Below are positions 7,607 to 16,356 of a stretch of 64,000 nucleotides of DNA, in pieces. Source of the stretch: Coriobacteriaceae bacterium EMTCatB1 (GTDB lineage Bacteria > Actinomycetota > Coriobacteriia > Anaerosomatales > Anaerosomataceae); NCBI GenBank assembly GCA_001950395.1, contig BDLO01000001.1, positions 595,979 to 659,978 of the forward strand, in the 5' to 3' direction. The first letter of the stretch is position 1. Every line of letters starts with the position of its first letter. The position numbers were made by a program, and so were the translations under genes. The notes beneath the pieces were generated by a model, which saw only the letters and a list, made by a program, of their open reading frames with translations, was not told the DNA's origin and did no database searches.

Positions 7607-9729
7607 TGCCCGGCAGGGTCGCGTCTCGCTATAGGGCGAGCGACCCACGAGCATCCCACGCGTGGGACGAGCCCGTGACGCTCGTGCGGAACGTCGACGC
7701 ACGCCGAGCAGAGGCGCTGGCTAAGCTCGGCGTCCGCACCGTGGGCGACCTGCTCTCGCACTACCCCTTCCGATATCTCGACCTGAGCGCGGTGCGCCCA
7801 ATCCGGGACGTGCCGCTCGGCACCGAGGCCACCGTCGTTGGAACCATCGCAGACGTTCGCGTCAAGCAGCCGCGGCCGCGGTTGTCCATCACAGAGATCG
7901 CGGTGCTCGACGACTCAGGGGTCGTCGTCGGCGTATGGTTCAACCAACCGTACATGGCGCAGCGCTACGAGGTGGGGGACCGCGTAGCGATGGCGGGCAC
8001 CATGGAGCTCGACTACGGCCTGAAGCAGATGAAGAGCCCGTTTCTCGAGCGGCTCGGCGCGTCAGGCGCTCCCATCGCTCTTGGGCGCATCCTTCCCGTC
8101 TATCGCACGACCGAAGGGCTCTCCACGAATTGGCTGAGGCGGCTGGTGGAGTCCGCCGTTCTCGACTTCGGCGACGTCCCTGATGCGTTGCCTGCAGAGC
8201 TTCGCGCTCGGCGCGGCCTGCCGCCGCTCAAGTGGGCTTTGCGCGCGATCCACCTGCCGCGCTCCACCGAAGAGATCGACGTCGCCCGACGCCGGCTCGC
8301 GTATCAGGAGCACTTCGACCTGCAGCTGGTCGTTGCAGCCCGGCGTCAGGTGCGGCTGGCGACCAGCGCGGCGGTGGCGCACACCGTCGACGGGCCGCGA
8401 GTGCGCGCCTTGAGGCGGGCGGTCCCGTTCGCGCTCACAGACGACCAAGAGCGCGCCGTCGCCGAGATCCTCGCGGACATGGCTGCAGAGCGCCCGATGA
8501 ACCGGATGCTGCTCGGCGACGTCGGGAGCGGCAAGACCATCGTCGCCGCCTTCGCGCTCGCCGCGGCAGCTGACTCCGGCGGCCAGGCAGCCATGATGGC
8601 TCCCACCGAAGTCCTCGCCGAACAGTACGTCCGCGCCCTCGGAGGGATGCTCGACGACGCGGGCGTCCGGTGGGCCCTGTTGACCGGATCGACTCCTCGC
8701 GCCGAGCGCTCGCGCATGCTTGCGGAGGTGTCGTCGGGCGAGATCGACGTCGTGTTCGGAACGCATGCCTTGATCCAGAAGGACGTGCGTTTCGCTCGGC
8801 TCACGCTCGCCGTGGTCGACGAGCAGCACCGCTTCGGCGTCGAGCAGCGGCTGGGCCTTCGGAGCAAGGGGGGCGGCTCGACGCCTGACCTCCTCGTGAT
8901 GACCGCCACGCCGATCCCTCGGAGCCTTGCCCTCACCCTCTACGGAGACCTGGATGCGTCGTACCTGCGAGCTCGGCCCGGCTCGCGCGGCCCTGGCCAC
9001 GTCACGACGCGCATCGTGCCGAGGACCGGGCGCGCTGACGCCTACGAGCGCGTGCGGGAGGCCGTGCGCGCTGGTCGACAGGCGTACGTGATCTGCGCGC
9101 TGGTGGAGGAGTCAGACTCCGCAGAGGCCCGAGCCGCCACCCGAGAGGCGCACCGGCTTCAGACGAGCGTCTTTCCGGACCTCCGCGTCGGTCTTCTCAC
9201 CGGCCGCATGCGTCCGGCCGAGAAGCGCGCAGTGATGGAAGATTTCCGCGCGGGGAAGATAGACGTCCTGGTCTCGACCACCGTCGTAGAGGTTGGCGTG
9301 GACGTGCCGAACGCCACAGTCATGATCGTCGAGAACGGAGAGCGCTACGGTCTCGCGCAGCTGCACCAGCTCCGCGGTCGTGTGGGCAGGGGAGAGCACC
9401 CCGGCGAGTTCCTGGTCTTCGCCGATCCGAAGACCGAGGAGGGCCGCCGCAGGATGCAAGCGATCGCAGAGACCACAGACGGCTTTGCTCTGGCTGAGGC
9501 AGACCTGCGGCTGCGGGGCGAAGGAGACATCGCCGGCGTGAGGCAAAGCGGGCTTCCAACGTTCAAGATCGCGTCGTTCTCCGGTCAAGAGGACCTGCTG
9601 GCGCTCGCCCGAGAGGACGCACGGGGAATCGTCGAGTCCGATCCTGCGCTCCTGTCGCCCGTGCACGGACCCCTGCGTGCCCGGCTTGCCGCATTCGAAA
9701 GCGCCCTCTCGGTGGTGGACAGCGGATGA
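7606..9729 (+). CDS. recG: ATP-dependent DNA helicase RecG
   Basis: Predicted 707 aa helicase that rewinds stalled replication forks and branch-migrates recombination intermediates. An N-terminal wedge/OB-fold region is followed by a superfamily 2 motor: Walker A LLGDVGSGKT (about 8512), the DEQH box in VVDEQHRFGVEQR, MTATPIPRSLAL, and a helicase C domain ending in QLRGRVGRG. The ATG at 7606 shares one base with the degV stop and follows GGAG; a GTG at 7603 is an alternative. Length is typical. It is translationally coupled to degV and to rsmD, whose ATG overlaps the recG stop. Confidence 0.96.
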   Translation: MPGRVASRYRASDPRASHAWDEPVTLVRNVDARRAEALAKLGVRTVGDLLSHYPFRYLDLSAVRPIRDVPLGTEATVVGTIADVRVKQPRPRLSITEIAVLDDSGVVVGVWFNQPYMAQRYEVGDRVAMAGTMELDYGLKQMKSPFLERLGASGAPIALGRILPVYRTTEGLSTNWLRRLVESAVLDFGDVPDALPAELRARRGLPPLKWALRAIHLPRSTEEIDVARRRLAYQEHFDLQLVVAARRQVRLATSAAVAHTVDGPRVRALRRAVPFALTDDQERAVAEILADMAAERPMNRMLLGDVGSGKTIVAAFALAAAADSGGQAAMMAPTEVLAEQYVRALGGMLDDAGVRWALLTGSTPRAERSRMLAEVSSGEIDVVFGTHALIQKDVRFARLTLAVVDEQHRFGVEQRLGLRSKGGGSTPDLLVMTATPIPRSLALTLYGDLDASYLRARPGSRGPGHVTTRIVPRTGRADAYERVREAVRAGRQAYVICALVEESDSAEARAATREAHRLQTSVFPDLRVGLLTGRMRPAEKRAVMEDFRAGKIDVLVSTTVVEVGVDVPNATVMIVENGERYGLAQLHQLRGRVGRGEHPGEFLVFADPKTEEGRRRMQAIAETTDGFALAEADLRLRGEGDIAGVRQSGLPTFKIASFSGQEDLLALAREDARGIVESDPALLSPVHGPLRARLAAFESALSVVDSG

Positions 9730-10301
9730 GAGTGGTCGGCGGCACCCTGCGCGGCAGGCGCCTCGTCGCGCCGCGCGGCATCGAGACGCGGCCGACGTCC
9801 GACCGCGTGAGAGAGTCCCTGTTCTCGATCCTAGAGGCCCGGTACGGCTGCGTGGATTCCTCCACGGTCCTCGACCTCTTCGCGGGGACCGGCGCCCTCG
9901 GCATCGAGGCCCTTTCGCGCGGCGCCGCGCGCGCCGTCTTCGTCGAACGTGACGAGCGGGCGCTGCGCGCGATACGCGAGAACCTTTCCGCGCTCGGGAT
10001 CGCCGATCGGGCCGAGGTCGTGCGAGCTGATGCTTTGCGCCTCGCACCCGAACGTCTCGCATACCGGCCGTTCTCGTTGCTTCTGGCAGACCCTCCCTAT
10101 AGAATCGAAGCGCGCGACGTCGTCCGAGCGATCGAAGGCCTCGGCGAAGCAGGCTGCTTGCGCGATGGTGCCGTCGTCGCCTACGAGCTCAGCGTCGCGC
10201 AGCGCGTCGAGTGGCCGGCATCGTTCGACGAGGCCGTCGAGAGGACGTACGGTTCCACCAAACTGGCGATCGCCAGGTGGAAGGGGAGCGGCAACGGATG
10301 A
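9726..10301 (+). CDS. rsmD: 16S rRNA (guanine966-N2)-methyltransferase RsmD
   Basis: This 191 aa protein is an S-adenosylmethionine-dependent methyltransferase. It has motif I (LDLFAGTGALGIEALSRG), an acidic residue after motif II (FVERD) and the catalytic DPPY motif near residue 123. RsmD methylates G966 of 16S rRNA in the small subunit. The start begins MRVVGGTLRGRRL, the usual RsmD N-terminus. The ATG overlaps the recG stop (ATGA), and its own stop overlaps coaD. The rsmD-coaD pair is conserved across many bacteria. Confidence 0.95.
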   Translation: MRVVGGTLRGRRLVAPRGIETRPTSDRVRESLFSILEARYGCVDSSTVLDLFAGTGALGIEALSRGAARAVFVERDERALRAIRENLSALGIADRAEVVRADALRLAPERLAYRPFSLLLADPPYRIEARDVVRAIEGLGEAGCLRDGAVVAYELSVAQRVEWPASFDEAVERTYGSTKLAIARWKGSGNG

Positions 10302-10789
10302 AGCGAGCGCTGTGCCCAGGCACCTTCGATCCGGTCACGAACGGCCACCTCGACATCATCGAACGCGCCGCCGGGTTGTTCGACGAGCTCGTCGTCGCGG
10401 TCGCGCTGAGCGCCGACAAAGGCTCTGGGCCGCTGTTCTCCTTGGACGAGCGTTGCCAGTTCATCCGGAACGCGGTCGCGCACCTTCCTAATGTCTCCGT
10501 CGAGCCTTTTGATACACTTCTCGTGGACCTCGCGCAGAGGTTGGATGCGCACGTCATCATCAAAGGGCTGCGCGCGGTCACGGACTTTGAGCGCGAGTTC
10601 CAGATGGCGCAGCTGAACTACCGGCTCGACCCGGACATCGAGACGATGTTCATCATGTCGATCCCGGAGTACGCGTACTTGAGCTCTTCAGCGGTCAAGG
10701 AGATCGCGAAGCACGGCGGCGACGTCCGCGGGCTCGTACCGGACGAGGTGTGCCAGGCGCTCGCGGAGAGGTTGAAGCGGCCCCGATAG
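10298..10789 (+). CDS. coaD: Pantetheine-phosphate adenylyltransferase
   Basis: This 163 aa enzyme makes dephospho-CoA from 4'-phosphopantetheine and ATP, the penultimate step of CoA synthesis. It shows the nucleotidyltransferase signature PGTFDPVTNGHLDII, the KGLRAVTDFE motif and a C-terminal SSSAVKEIA motif. The ATG at 10298 overlaps the rsmD stop, with a purine-rich AAGGGGAG upstream. CoA supply suits a region that also encodes acyl-CoA ligation and fatty-acid synthesis. Confidence 0.96.
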   Translation: MKRALCPGTFDPVTNGHLDIIERAAGLFDELVVAVALSADKGSGPLFSLDERCQFIRNAVAHLPNVSVEPFDTLLVDLAQRLDAHVIIKGLRAVTDFEREFQMAQLNYRLDPDIETMFIMSIPEYAYLSSSAVKEIAKHGGDVRGLVPDEVCQALAERLKRPR

Positions 10790-10799
10790 GGAGGTTGTG

Positions 10800-11258
10800 A
10801 TGGACATCTTGGCGCTGATCGATCGGATCGAGGAGATCCTCGAAGAAGGTCGGAGCGTTCCGCTATCCACGAAGCGGATGGTCGATCCCGAGAAGATCTA
10901 CGAGATCATCGACGAGATCCGCGCGAACTTCCCAGACGAGCTCAAGCAGGCGCGCTGGATCGTCAAAGAGCGCCAAGAGATGCTCGAGGAGGCCGAGAAG
11001 GAGGCGAACCGCATCCTCGAAGAGGCGCGCGAGCGCGCTGCTGCCATCGCAAGCGAGCAAGAAATCGTGAAGCTCGCCGAGCAGCAGGCCGCTGAGATCC
11101 TCGACAACGCGCGCGCCAAAGAGCGCGAGATTCGCCTCGGCGCAGAGGACTACGCAGACGAGATGCTTGCAAACCTCGAGGTCAACTTGAGCAAGCTGCT
11201 CACGGCCGTCCAGCGCGGCCGCGACCGGCTCCAGGGAAAGGTCGCACAGCGTGGCTGA
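10800..11258 (+). CDS. SepIVA/DivIVA-like coiled-coil protein
   Basis: Predicted 152 aa, almost wholly helical, charged coiled-coil protein. The N-terminal 60 residues (LIDRIEEILEEG, then a basic VPLSTKRMVD segment and a YEIIDEIRANFPDEL segment) resemble mycobacterial SepIVA, a DivIVA-related septation and envelope-growth factor. The C-terminus also resembles the end of that protein. As in mycobacteria, it lies directly before the YceD gene, here with rpmF following. It lacks most of the long central coiled coil of mycobacterial SepIVA (about 245 aa). The ATG at 10800 follows GGAGG by five bases. Function is inferred; an ATP-synthase-b-like annotation would reflect coiled-coil similarity only. 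Confidence 0.65.
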   Translation: MDILALIDRIEEILEEGRSVPLSTKRMVDPEKIYEIIDEIRANFPDELKQARWIVKERQEMLEEAEKEANRILEEARERAAAIASEQEIVKLAEQQAAEILDNARAKEREIRLGAEDYADEMLANLEVNLSKLLTAVQRGRDRLQGKVAQRG

Positions 11259-11784
11259 GCCCGCGCCGACAGGGATCCTGCTCGACGTCACCGACATCCT
11301 GCACGCGACAGCGGAAAGCGTCCACAAGCAGATCGACGTGCCGCTCGACGCGATCGAGGTCGGACCGAGCGAGTTCACGCCGCAGGGTCCCGCACACGTC
11401 GATGTGACGCTCACGTACGTGGGCACCGCGGTCTTGGCCGAAGGGACGGTCGACGCCACCGTGAGAACCACGTGCGTCCGGTGCCTTGAGGAGCTGGATA
11501 TCGCCGTGCACGGCGCGATCGAGGGCTTCTACGTCCCGCACGGCACCGAGCACGAGCTTCCCGAGGAGCAGGAGTACGAGTTCATCGAGGGAACGACCGT
11601 CGACGTGCTTCCTGCGATCCGTTCGGCGCTCATCGTCGAGTTCCCCTTCGCCCCCGTCCACGCGTCGGGCTGCAGCGCCGTGTGCCCGCAATGCGGGGAA
11701 CCGCAAGCGAGCTGCACGTGCAACGAGGCGCCGACCGAATCGCCGTTCGCTGCGCTCAAGGAGCTCTTCCGCGAGGACACCTGA
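11251..11784 (+). CDS. YceD/DUF177 family protein with an extra Cys cluster
   Basis: This 177 aa protein fits the YceD (DUF177) family, implicated in 23S rRNA accumulation and nearly always encoded beside rpmF. The conserved CVRCLEEL motif is at Cys75/Cys78. A second cluster near the C-terminus (Cys141, 145, 148, 155, 157) is spaced like a small zinc site, so the protein may bind metal. The GTG at 11251 lies inside the previous gene, an eight-base overlap. The promoter of rpmF lies just downstream. Confidence 0.85.
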   Translation: MAEPAPTGILLDVTDILHATAESVHKQIDVPLDAIEVGPSEFTPQGPAHVDVTLTYVGTAVLAEGTVDATVRTTCVRCLEELDIAVHGAIEGFYVPHGTEHELPEEQEYEFIEGTTVDVLPAIRSALIVEFPFAPVHASGCSAVCPQCGEPQASCTCNEAPTESPFAALKELFREDT

Positions 11785-11789
11785 TCCAG

Positions 11790-11820
11790 TTGCGGACAGA
11801 CCGCGACGCTGTGCTATCAT
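11790..11820 (+). promoter_or_regulatory. Candidate extended -10 promoter for rpmF
   Basis: TATCAT (11815-11820) is preceded by TGC, giving an extended -10 (TGTGCTATCAT). A TTGCGG -35 candidate lies at 11790-11795 with a long 19-base spacer. The same extended -10 recurs upstream of rpsO and, with TAGAAT, rimP. Confidence 0.5.
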
Positions 11821-11887
11821 TCGGCGTCGCGCTTTGAACCGGCCTTTCCAGACTTGTGCCCTCGTGGCGATAGAAGGGAGCCCGACG

Positions 11888-12064
11888 ATGCCAGTTCCGA
11901 AGAGGAAGAAGGGGCGCTCGGCCACCAACCACCGGCGCTCCTCCCACAAGGTGGAGGCGCCCGCTCGCTCGCTGTGCCCGCAGTGCCACCAGCCCAAGCT
12001 GCCGCACCGCGTGTGCCCTGAGTGCGGGTACTACGACGGCAAGGAGATCGTGGAGACCGAGTAA
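11888..12064 (+). CDS. rpmF: 50S ribosomal protein bL32
   Basis: This 58 aa protein begins MPVPKRKKGRSATNHRRSSH, the diagnostic bL32 N-terminus. A four-Cys zinc ribbon follows at Cys30, Cys33, Cys43 and Cys46, so this is the zinc-binding form. AGAAGGGAG lies upstream of the ATG at 11888. It sits downstream of YceD with its own promoter and is followed by a GC-rich hairpin that separates it from the acyl-CoA synthetase gene. Confidence 0.97.
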   Translation: MPVPKRKKGRSATNHRRSSHKVEAPARSLCPQCHQPKLPHRVCPECGYYDGKEIVETE

Positions 12065-12067
12065 GAC

Positions 12068-12089
12068 GACGGCGCCTGAGGGCGCCGTC
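12068..12089 (+). terminator. Hairpin after rpmF
   Basis: GACGGCGCC, loop TGAG, GGCGCCGTC forms a perfect nine-pair stem starting four bases after the rpmF stop. It is followed by CTGCTTCC, a weak T tract. It is a likely terminator or 3'-end stabiliser. Confidence 0.6.
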
Positions 12090-12112
12090 CTGCTTCCGGG
12101 GGTGCCACGCAC

Positions 12113-14206
12113 GTGCTCGAACGCGTCTTTGCACCGCGCTCCGTAGCAGTCGTCGGAGCCTCGCGCGATACCCGCGCCGTCGGACGCGTGGTGCTGGACA
12201 ACCTCCTCGCCGGGGGGTTCCAGGGGGCCATCTACCCCGTGAACCCGAAGGCGGAGGAGATCGCGGGCCTTTCCTGCTACCCTTCGATAGCCGATCTCCC
12301 GCAGGCACCGGACCTCGCCGTCATCGTCGTCCCGGCTCCTGCAGTAGAGACGGTCGTGCGGCAGTGCGGCGAGAAGGGAGTTCCCGCCGCGATCGTCATC
12401 TCCGCCGGCTTCAAGGAAGCGGGGCCTCCTGGAGCCGCGCTCGAGCGCGCTGTCGTCGCTGCGGCAGCTGAGCATGGGATGCGGCTGATCGGCCCGAACT
12501 GCCTTGGCGTCATCGTTCCAGGCTCGAAGCTCAACGCCTCCTTCGCCCCTTCGATGCCTCCTTCAGGGAAGGTCGCGTTCGTCTCGCAGTCAGGCGCGCT
12601 CGGCACCGCGCTTCTCGATCAGGCCGCGTCTCAAGGGCTCGGGCTCTCGCACTTCGTCTCGCTCGGCAACAAAGCAGACGTCGACGAGGCAGACCTGTTC
12701 GAGGCGTGGGCGGCAGACCCCACGGTCGGCGTCGTGATCGCGTACATCGAAGCGGTGCGCGACGGCAGGCGTTTCGTCGAAGCCGCGCGCGCACTGTCGC
12801 GCGCAAAGCCGCTCGTCGTCCTCAAGTCGGGGCTTTCCGACGCAGGCGCCCGGGCGGTGTCGTCGCACACGGGCAGCTTGGCGGGCTCGAGGCACGTGTA
12901 CGAGGCGGCCCTTCGTAAAGCAGGAGCCGTCCAGGCGCACAGCGCAGAGGAGTTCTTTGACCTCGCTGCTGCCTTCGCCTCGCAGCCCGTGCCCAGATCG
13001 TCCTCGGTATGCATCGTCACGAACGCAGGGGGGCCCGCCATCCTCGCAACAGACGCTGCGGAACGCCTCGGCCTTTCGATCGCGGCTCTGTCCGACTCCA
13101 CCATTCAGAGCCTCCGCTCGAAGCTCCCGGCCGCTGCGAGCGTCTACAACCCCGTCGACGTGCTCGGCGACGCAGGTCCGGAACGCTACGCCATCGCCAT
13201 CGACGCCGTCACCCAGGACCCGGAGGTCGGAGCTGTCCTTGCTGTGCTCACTCCGCAAGCGATGACGGACGCTCCTGGCGTGGCAGCTGTCGTCTCCGAC
13301 GCCGCACGCAGACACGGCATCTGCACCCTGGCTTCCTTCATGGGCGGGGAACGGGTTGCGGACGGCATCCGTGCTCTCGGGAGCAGCGGCATCCCCCACT
13401 ATCCGTACCCCGAGCGGGCAGTGAGCGTCCTGGCTGCGATGACCTCCCGGCTGAGCGTTCGAGACGAGGACGCGGCGCCCGAGCCCGACATGCTGCGCGA
13501 GCCGAGCGTGGTGCGAGAGGCCATCGACCACGCTCGCAGAGCGCATCGCCGGTTCATCACCGAAGGTTCCGCGGCGCGCATCGCCGCTGCCTACGGCATC
13601 CAGACGCCTTCGGGCGGCATCGCATCTGACCTCTCGGAGGCGCTGGGGCTCGCAGAGGACGTGGGCTATCCGGTGGTTCTGAAAATCGCGAGCCCAGACA
13701 TACTCCACAAGTCGGACATCGGCGGCATCGTCACGGGCGTTTCGGACCCTGATGCTCTCCGCGCGGCATACGAGCGCGTCATCCGCAATGCCCGAGCGCG
13801 CATGCCCGACGCTCGCATCTGGGGCGTCACGGTGCAGAAGCAGATCGAAGGCGGGATCGAGACCATAGTCGGGCTGGTACACGACGCAACATTCGGCCAC
13901 GTCGTGATGTTCGGCCTCGGAGGCATCTACGTGGAGGTGCTCCACGACGTGTCGTTCCGCCTGTGTCCAGTCACGCGTCGAGAGGCCTCGCAGATGATCG
14001 CCGAGATCCGCTCGTATCCGCTCCTCAAGGGCGCACGAGGGCACGCCCCCGCAGACGTGGACGCGATCTCCGACGTCATCGCCCGCATCTCCGCACTTGC
14101 CACCCACTTCCCTGAGATCGTCGAGCTCGACGTGAATCCGCTGATCGTCCTGCCGAAGGGCCAGGGCGCGATTGCTGCAGACATCCGGATCGGGATCGGA
14201 GAGTGA
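12113..14206 (+). CDS. ADP-forming acetate/acyl-CoA ligase, fused alpha-beta subunits
   Basis: Predicted 697 aa ADP-forming acyl-CoA synthetase, which interconverts acetyl-CoA (or another acyl-CoA), ADP and phosphate with the free acid, CoA and ATP. The alpha part (about 1-455) has a CoA-binding domain, SVAVVGASRDTRAVG, the ligase motif FVSQSGALGTALLD, and the SSHTGSLAG segment. The beta part (about 485-695) is an ATP-grasp domain with the nucleotide-binding VVLKIASPDILHKSD region. The single-chain form is typical of bacterial and some archaeal enzymes. It suggests substrate-level ATP formation during fermentation. The partner gene downstream starts five bases after the stop. Substrate range is not predictable. 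Confidence 0.9.
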   Translation: MLERVFAPRSVAVVGASRDTRAVGRVVLDNLLAGGFQGAIYPVNPKAEEIAGLSCYPSIADLPQAPDLAVIVVPAPAVETVVRQCGEKGVPAAIVISAGFKEAGPPGAALERAVVAAAAEHGMRLIGPNCLGVIVPGSKLNASFAPSMPPSGKVAFVSQSGALGTALLDQAASQGLGLSHFVSLGNKADVDEADLFEAWAADPTVGVVIAYIEAVRDGRRFVEAARALSRAKPLVVLKSGLSDAGARAVSSHTGSLAGSRHVYEAALRKAGAVQAHSAEEFFDLAAAFASQPVPRSSSVCIVTNAGGPAILATDAAERLGLSIAALSDSTIQSLRSKLPAAASVYNPVDVLGDAGPERYAIAIDAVTQDPEVGAVLAVLTPQAMTDAPGVAAVVSDAARRHGICTLASFMGGERVADGIRALGSSGIPHYPYPERAVSVLAAMTSRLSVRDEDAAPEPDMLREPSVVREAIDHARRAHRRFITEGSAARIAAAYGIQTPSGGIASDLSEALGLAEDVGYPVVLKIASPDILHKSDIGGIVTGVSDPDALRAAYERVIRNARARMPDARIWGVTVQKQIEGGIETIVGLVHDATFGHVVMFGLGGIYVEVLHDVSFRLCPVTRREASQMIAEIRSYPLLKGARGHAPADVDAISDVIARISALATHFPEIVELDVNPLIVLPKGQGAIAADIRIGIGE

Positions 14207-14210
14207 GACC

Positions 14211-15284
14211 ATGCGCGCAGTCATCATCGCCTCGACCGCAGCGTACTCCGGCAAGAGCGGTGTCGCGTTGTCGCTCATGCTGGAAGTCGAAAGCCGAGGA
14301 ATGAGCGTCGGCTACTTCAAGCCGTACGGGACGATGCCGGTGGAGGTCGACGGCGTCCTCACGGACAAGGACGCCGCATTCATGAACTCCAAGCTCGCCA
14401 AACCCGCCCCCGTCGAGGCGGTATGCCCCGTCGTCCGAACGCAGTCGTTCGTCGAGGACGTGCTCGCACACAGGGCCGAAAGCGTGCGCGAGCGCGTGAT
14501 ACGCGCTGCGGACGTGTGCGCGGACGACCGCGACCTGTTGGTCGTCGAGGCCCCGTGGGACCTGTCTCAAGGCAGCTCCATCGGCATCTCCGCTCCAGAA
14601 GTCGCCGAACTGCTCGATTGCTCGCTCGTGCTGATCGATCGGCCCACGGGTGCAGCCGACCTGCCGGACGCCATCGTCTGCGAGCGTAGCCGGCTCGGTG
14701 CGCGGCTTGCAGGGGCGATCTTCAATGCCGTTCCCGAGCACGTCGCCGACTTCATCGCCCGCAGGACCGCCCCGTTCTTGTCGTCCATCGGCGTTCCGGT
14801 GTTCGGAGCCATCCCGTTCGACCCGCTGCTCTCCTCCGTGACGGTGCGCGAGATCGCTGACGAGCTTGGAGGCACCGTTCTCACTGCCCAAGACAACCTT
14901 GGCGTGCCGGTGGAGACGTTCATGGTCGGCGCGATGGGGCAGGAGCGAGCCTTGCGCTTCTTCCGCCGCAAGGCGAACAAGGCAGTCGTCACGGGCGGCG
15001 ACCGCTCCGACGTCCAGCTCGCCGCTCTCGAGACGAGCACTCGCTGCATCGTGCTCACCGGAGCCATGCCGCCTTCGTCGATCGTGATGTCCCGCGCAGA
15101 GGAGCTCGGCGTGCCGATGGTGATGGTCGAGCACGACACGCTCACGGCGGTCGAACGTCTCGAGGGGCTCTTCGGCCACACGCGACTGCATGACGCGGCG
15201 AAGGTTGATACAATGCACCGCATGTTCCGAGAGTCCGTCGACGTCGACCGGCTCTTGTCCGCATGCGGAGCATCTCCGCGCTGA
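14211..15284 (+). CDS. P-loop/DRTGG-domain protein (phosphotransacetylase N-terminal-like)
   Basis: This 357 aa protein has an N-terminal dethiobiotin-synthetase-like P-loop domain, with the loop STAAYSGKSG at residues 8-17. A DRTGG domain follows (about 215-320) with TGGDRSDVQLAALE. This architecture occurs at the N-terminus of long phosphotransacetylases and as a free protein beside ADP-forming acetyl-CoA synthetases, as here. No phosphotransacetylase catalytic domain is present. It is probably a nucleotide-sensing regulator or accessory of the ligase, but this is inference. The ATG at 14211 lies five bases after the ligase stop, so they form one transcript, and plsX follows after 16 bases. 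Confidence 0.75.
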   Translation: MRAVIIASTAAYSGKSGVALSLMLEVESRGMSVGYFKPYGTMPVEVDGVLTDKDAAFMNSKLAKPAPVEAVCPVVRTQSFVEDVLAHRAESVRERVIRAADVCADDRDLLVVEAPWDLSQGSSIGISAPEVAELLDCSLVLIDRPTGAADLPDAIVCERSRLGARLAGAIFNAVPEHVADFIARRTAPFLSSIGVPVFGAIPFDPLLSSVTVREIADELGGTVLTAQDNLGVPVETFMVGAMGQERALRFFRRKANKAVVTGGDRSDVQLAALETSTRCIVLTGAMPPSSIVMSRAEELGVPMVMVEHDTLTAVERLEGLFGHTRLHDAAKVDTMHRMFRESVDVDRLLSACGASPR

Positions 15285-15300
15285 CCGGGAGAAGGGAGCA

Positions 15301-16305
15301 ATGGAGCTGACGCACGTCACGGTCGCCGTGGACGCGATGGGCGGCGACAGAGCGCCCGAAGCGGTGCTGCCTGGAGTCGCCGCCGCGCTCCAGGCGGATC
15401 CAGCGCTCACGGTCGCATTGGTCGGGCCCGACGAGGTCGTCGCACCGTTCGCAACCGAGCGCTCGCGCGTCACGCCAGTCGCCGCATCGCAAGTCATCGC
15501 CATGGACGAGCACCCTGCTAACGCGGTCCGGTCGAAGCCGGACTCCTCGATCGTCGTCGGGTGCCGCCTTGTTCGCGACGGGGCCGCCGACGCCTTCTTC
15601 TCCGCCGGAAGCACCGGCGCGTGCATGGCAGCGGCCACGCTCATCGTCGGGAGAGCGCAGGGCGTGTCGCGGCCTGCGATCGCCGCCATCATCCCAGCGC
15701 CGTCGCGTCCCGTCGTTCTCCTGGACATCGGCGCGAACGCCGACTGCAAGCCCGAGCACCTCGTCCAATTCGCGTTCATGGGAGCCGCATACGCCCGCAC
15801 CATGCTCGGCGTCGCCCAACCTTCCGTCGGCCTTCTCAACATCGGAGAGGAGCCGACGAAGGGCTCGGCCCTCGCGCAGGCGGCACACGCGTTGCTCGCG
15901 CAGCGCGTTCCCGGTTTCATCGGCAACGTGGAGGGCCGTGACCTGCCAAGGGGCGCTGTCGACGTCGTCGTGACCGACGGATTCACCGGAAACGTAGCGC
16001 TCAAGGTGATGGAGGGGCTCTCGGCGGTCCTCTTCTCAGAGATCAAGTCCGCAATGACGTCATCGCCTGTGCGAGCAGCCGCCGCAGCCGTGCTGAAGGG
16101 TTCGCTCACGCAGCTGAAGCATCGATTGGATCCTGACGCGTACGGCGGGGCTCCGCTTCTCGGGATAAAGCGCCCGTGCCTTATCGGCCACGGCTCATCG
16201 GGCCCCGAGGCTATCGCGGCCGGCATCGCTGCCGCAGCACGGGCAGCCCGTCTGGGGCTCGTGGAGATCGTCGCCCGCGACGTCGCTTCCGCGGGGGTCG
16301 CGTAG
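15301..16305 (+). CDS. plsX: Phosphate acyltransferase PlsX
   Basis: This 334 aa enzyme converts acyl-ACP and phosphate into acyl-phosphate, the donor for PlsY in phospholipid synthesis. The N-terminus has VAVDAMGGDRAPEAVL; further motifs include FFSAGSTGAC, LLDIGANADCKPEHL, GLLNIGEEPTKGS and the VVTDGFTGNVALK region. The ATG at 15301 was chosen because it gives the family start and follows GGGAGAAGGGAG. It heads the fatty-acid cluster, as in Firmicutes, but without fapR before it. It also takes acyl-phosphate from the FakAB route encoded near 5-7 kb. Confidence 0.96.
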   Translation: MELTHVTVAVDAMGGDRAPEAVLPGVAAALQADPALTVALVGPDEVVAPFATERSRVTPVAASQVIAMDEHPANAVRSKPDSSIVVGCRLVRDGAADAFFSAGSTGACMAAATLIVGRAQGVSRPAIAAIIPAPSRPVVLLDIGANADCKPEHLVQFAFMGAAYARTMLGVAQPSVGLLNIGEEPTKGSALAQAAHALLAQRVPGFIGNVEGRDLPRGAVDVVVTDGFTGNVALKVMEGLSAVLFSEIKSAMTSSPVRAAAAAVLKGSLTQLKHRLDPDAYGGAPLLGIKRPCLIGHGSSGPEAIAAGIAAAARAARLGLVEIVARDVASAGVA

Positions 16306-16356
16306 TCTCGTCGTGACGTGTACACTGCCGCGAACACCTGCGACCGAGGGACACGA

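Noticed and set aside
15209-15214. TACAAT -10-like element about 87 bases before plsX
   Set aside because: No -35 hexamer at an acceptable distance and it lies within the DRTGG coding sequence; left out as a promoter call, though an internal start is not excluded.
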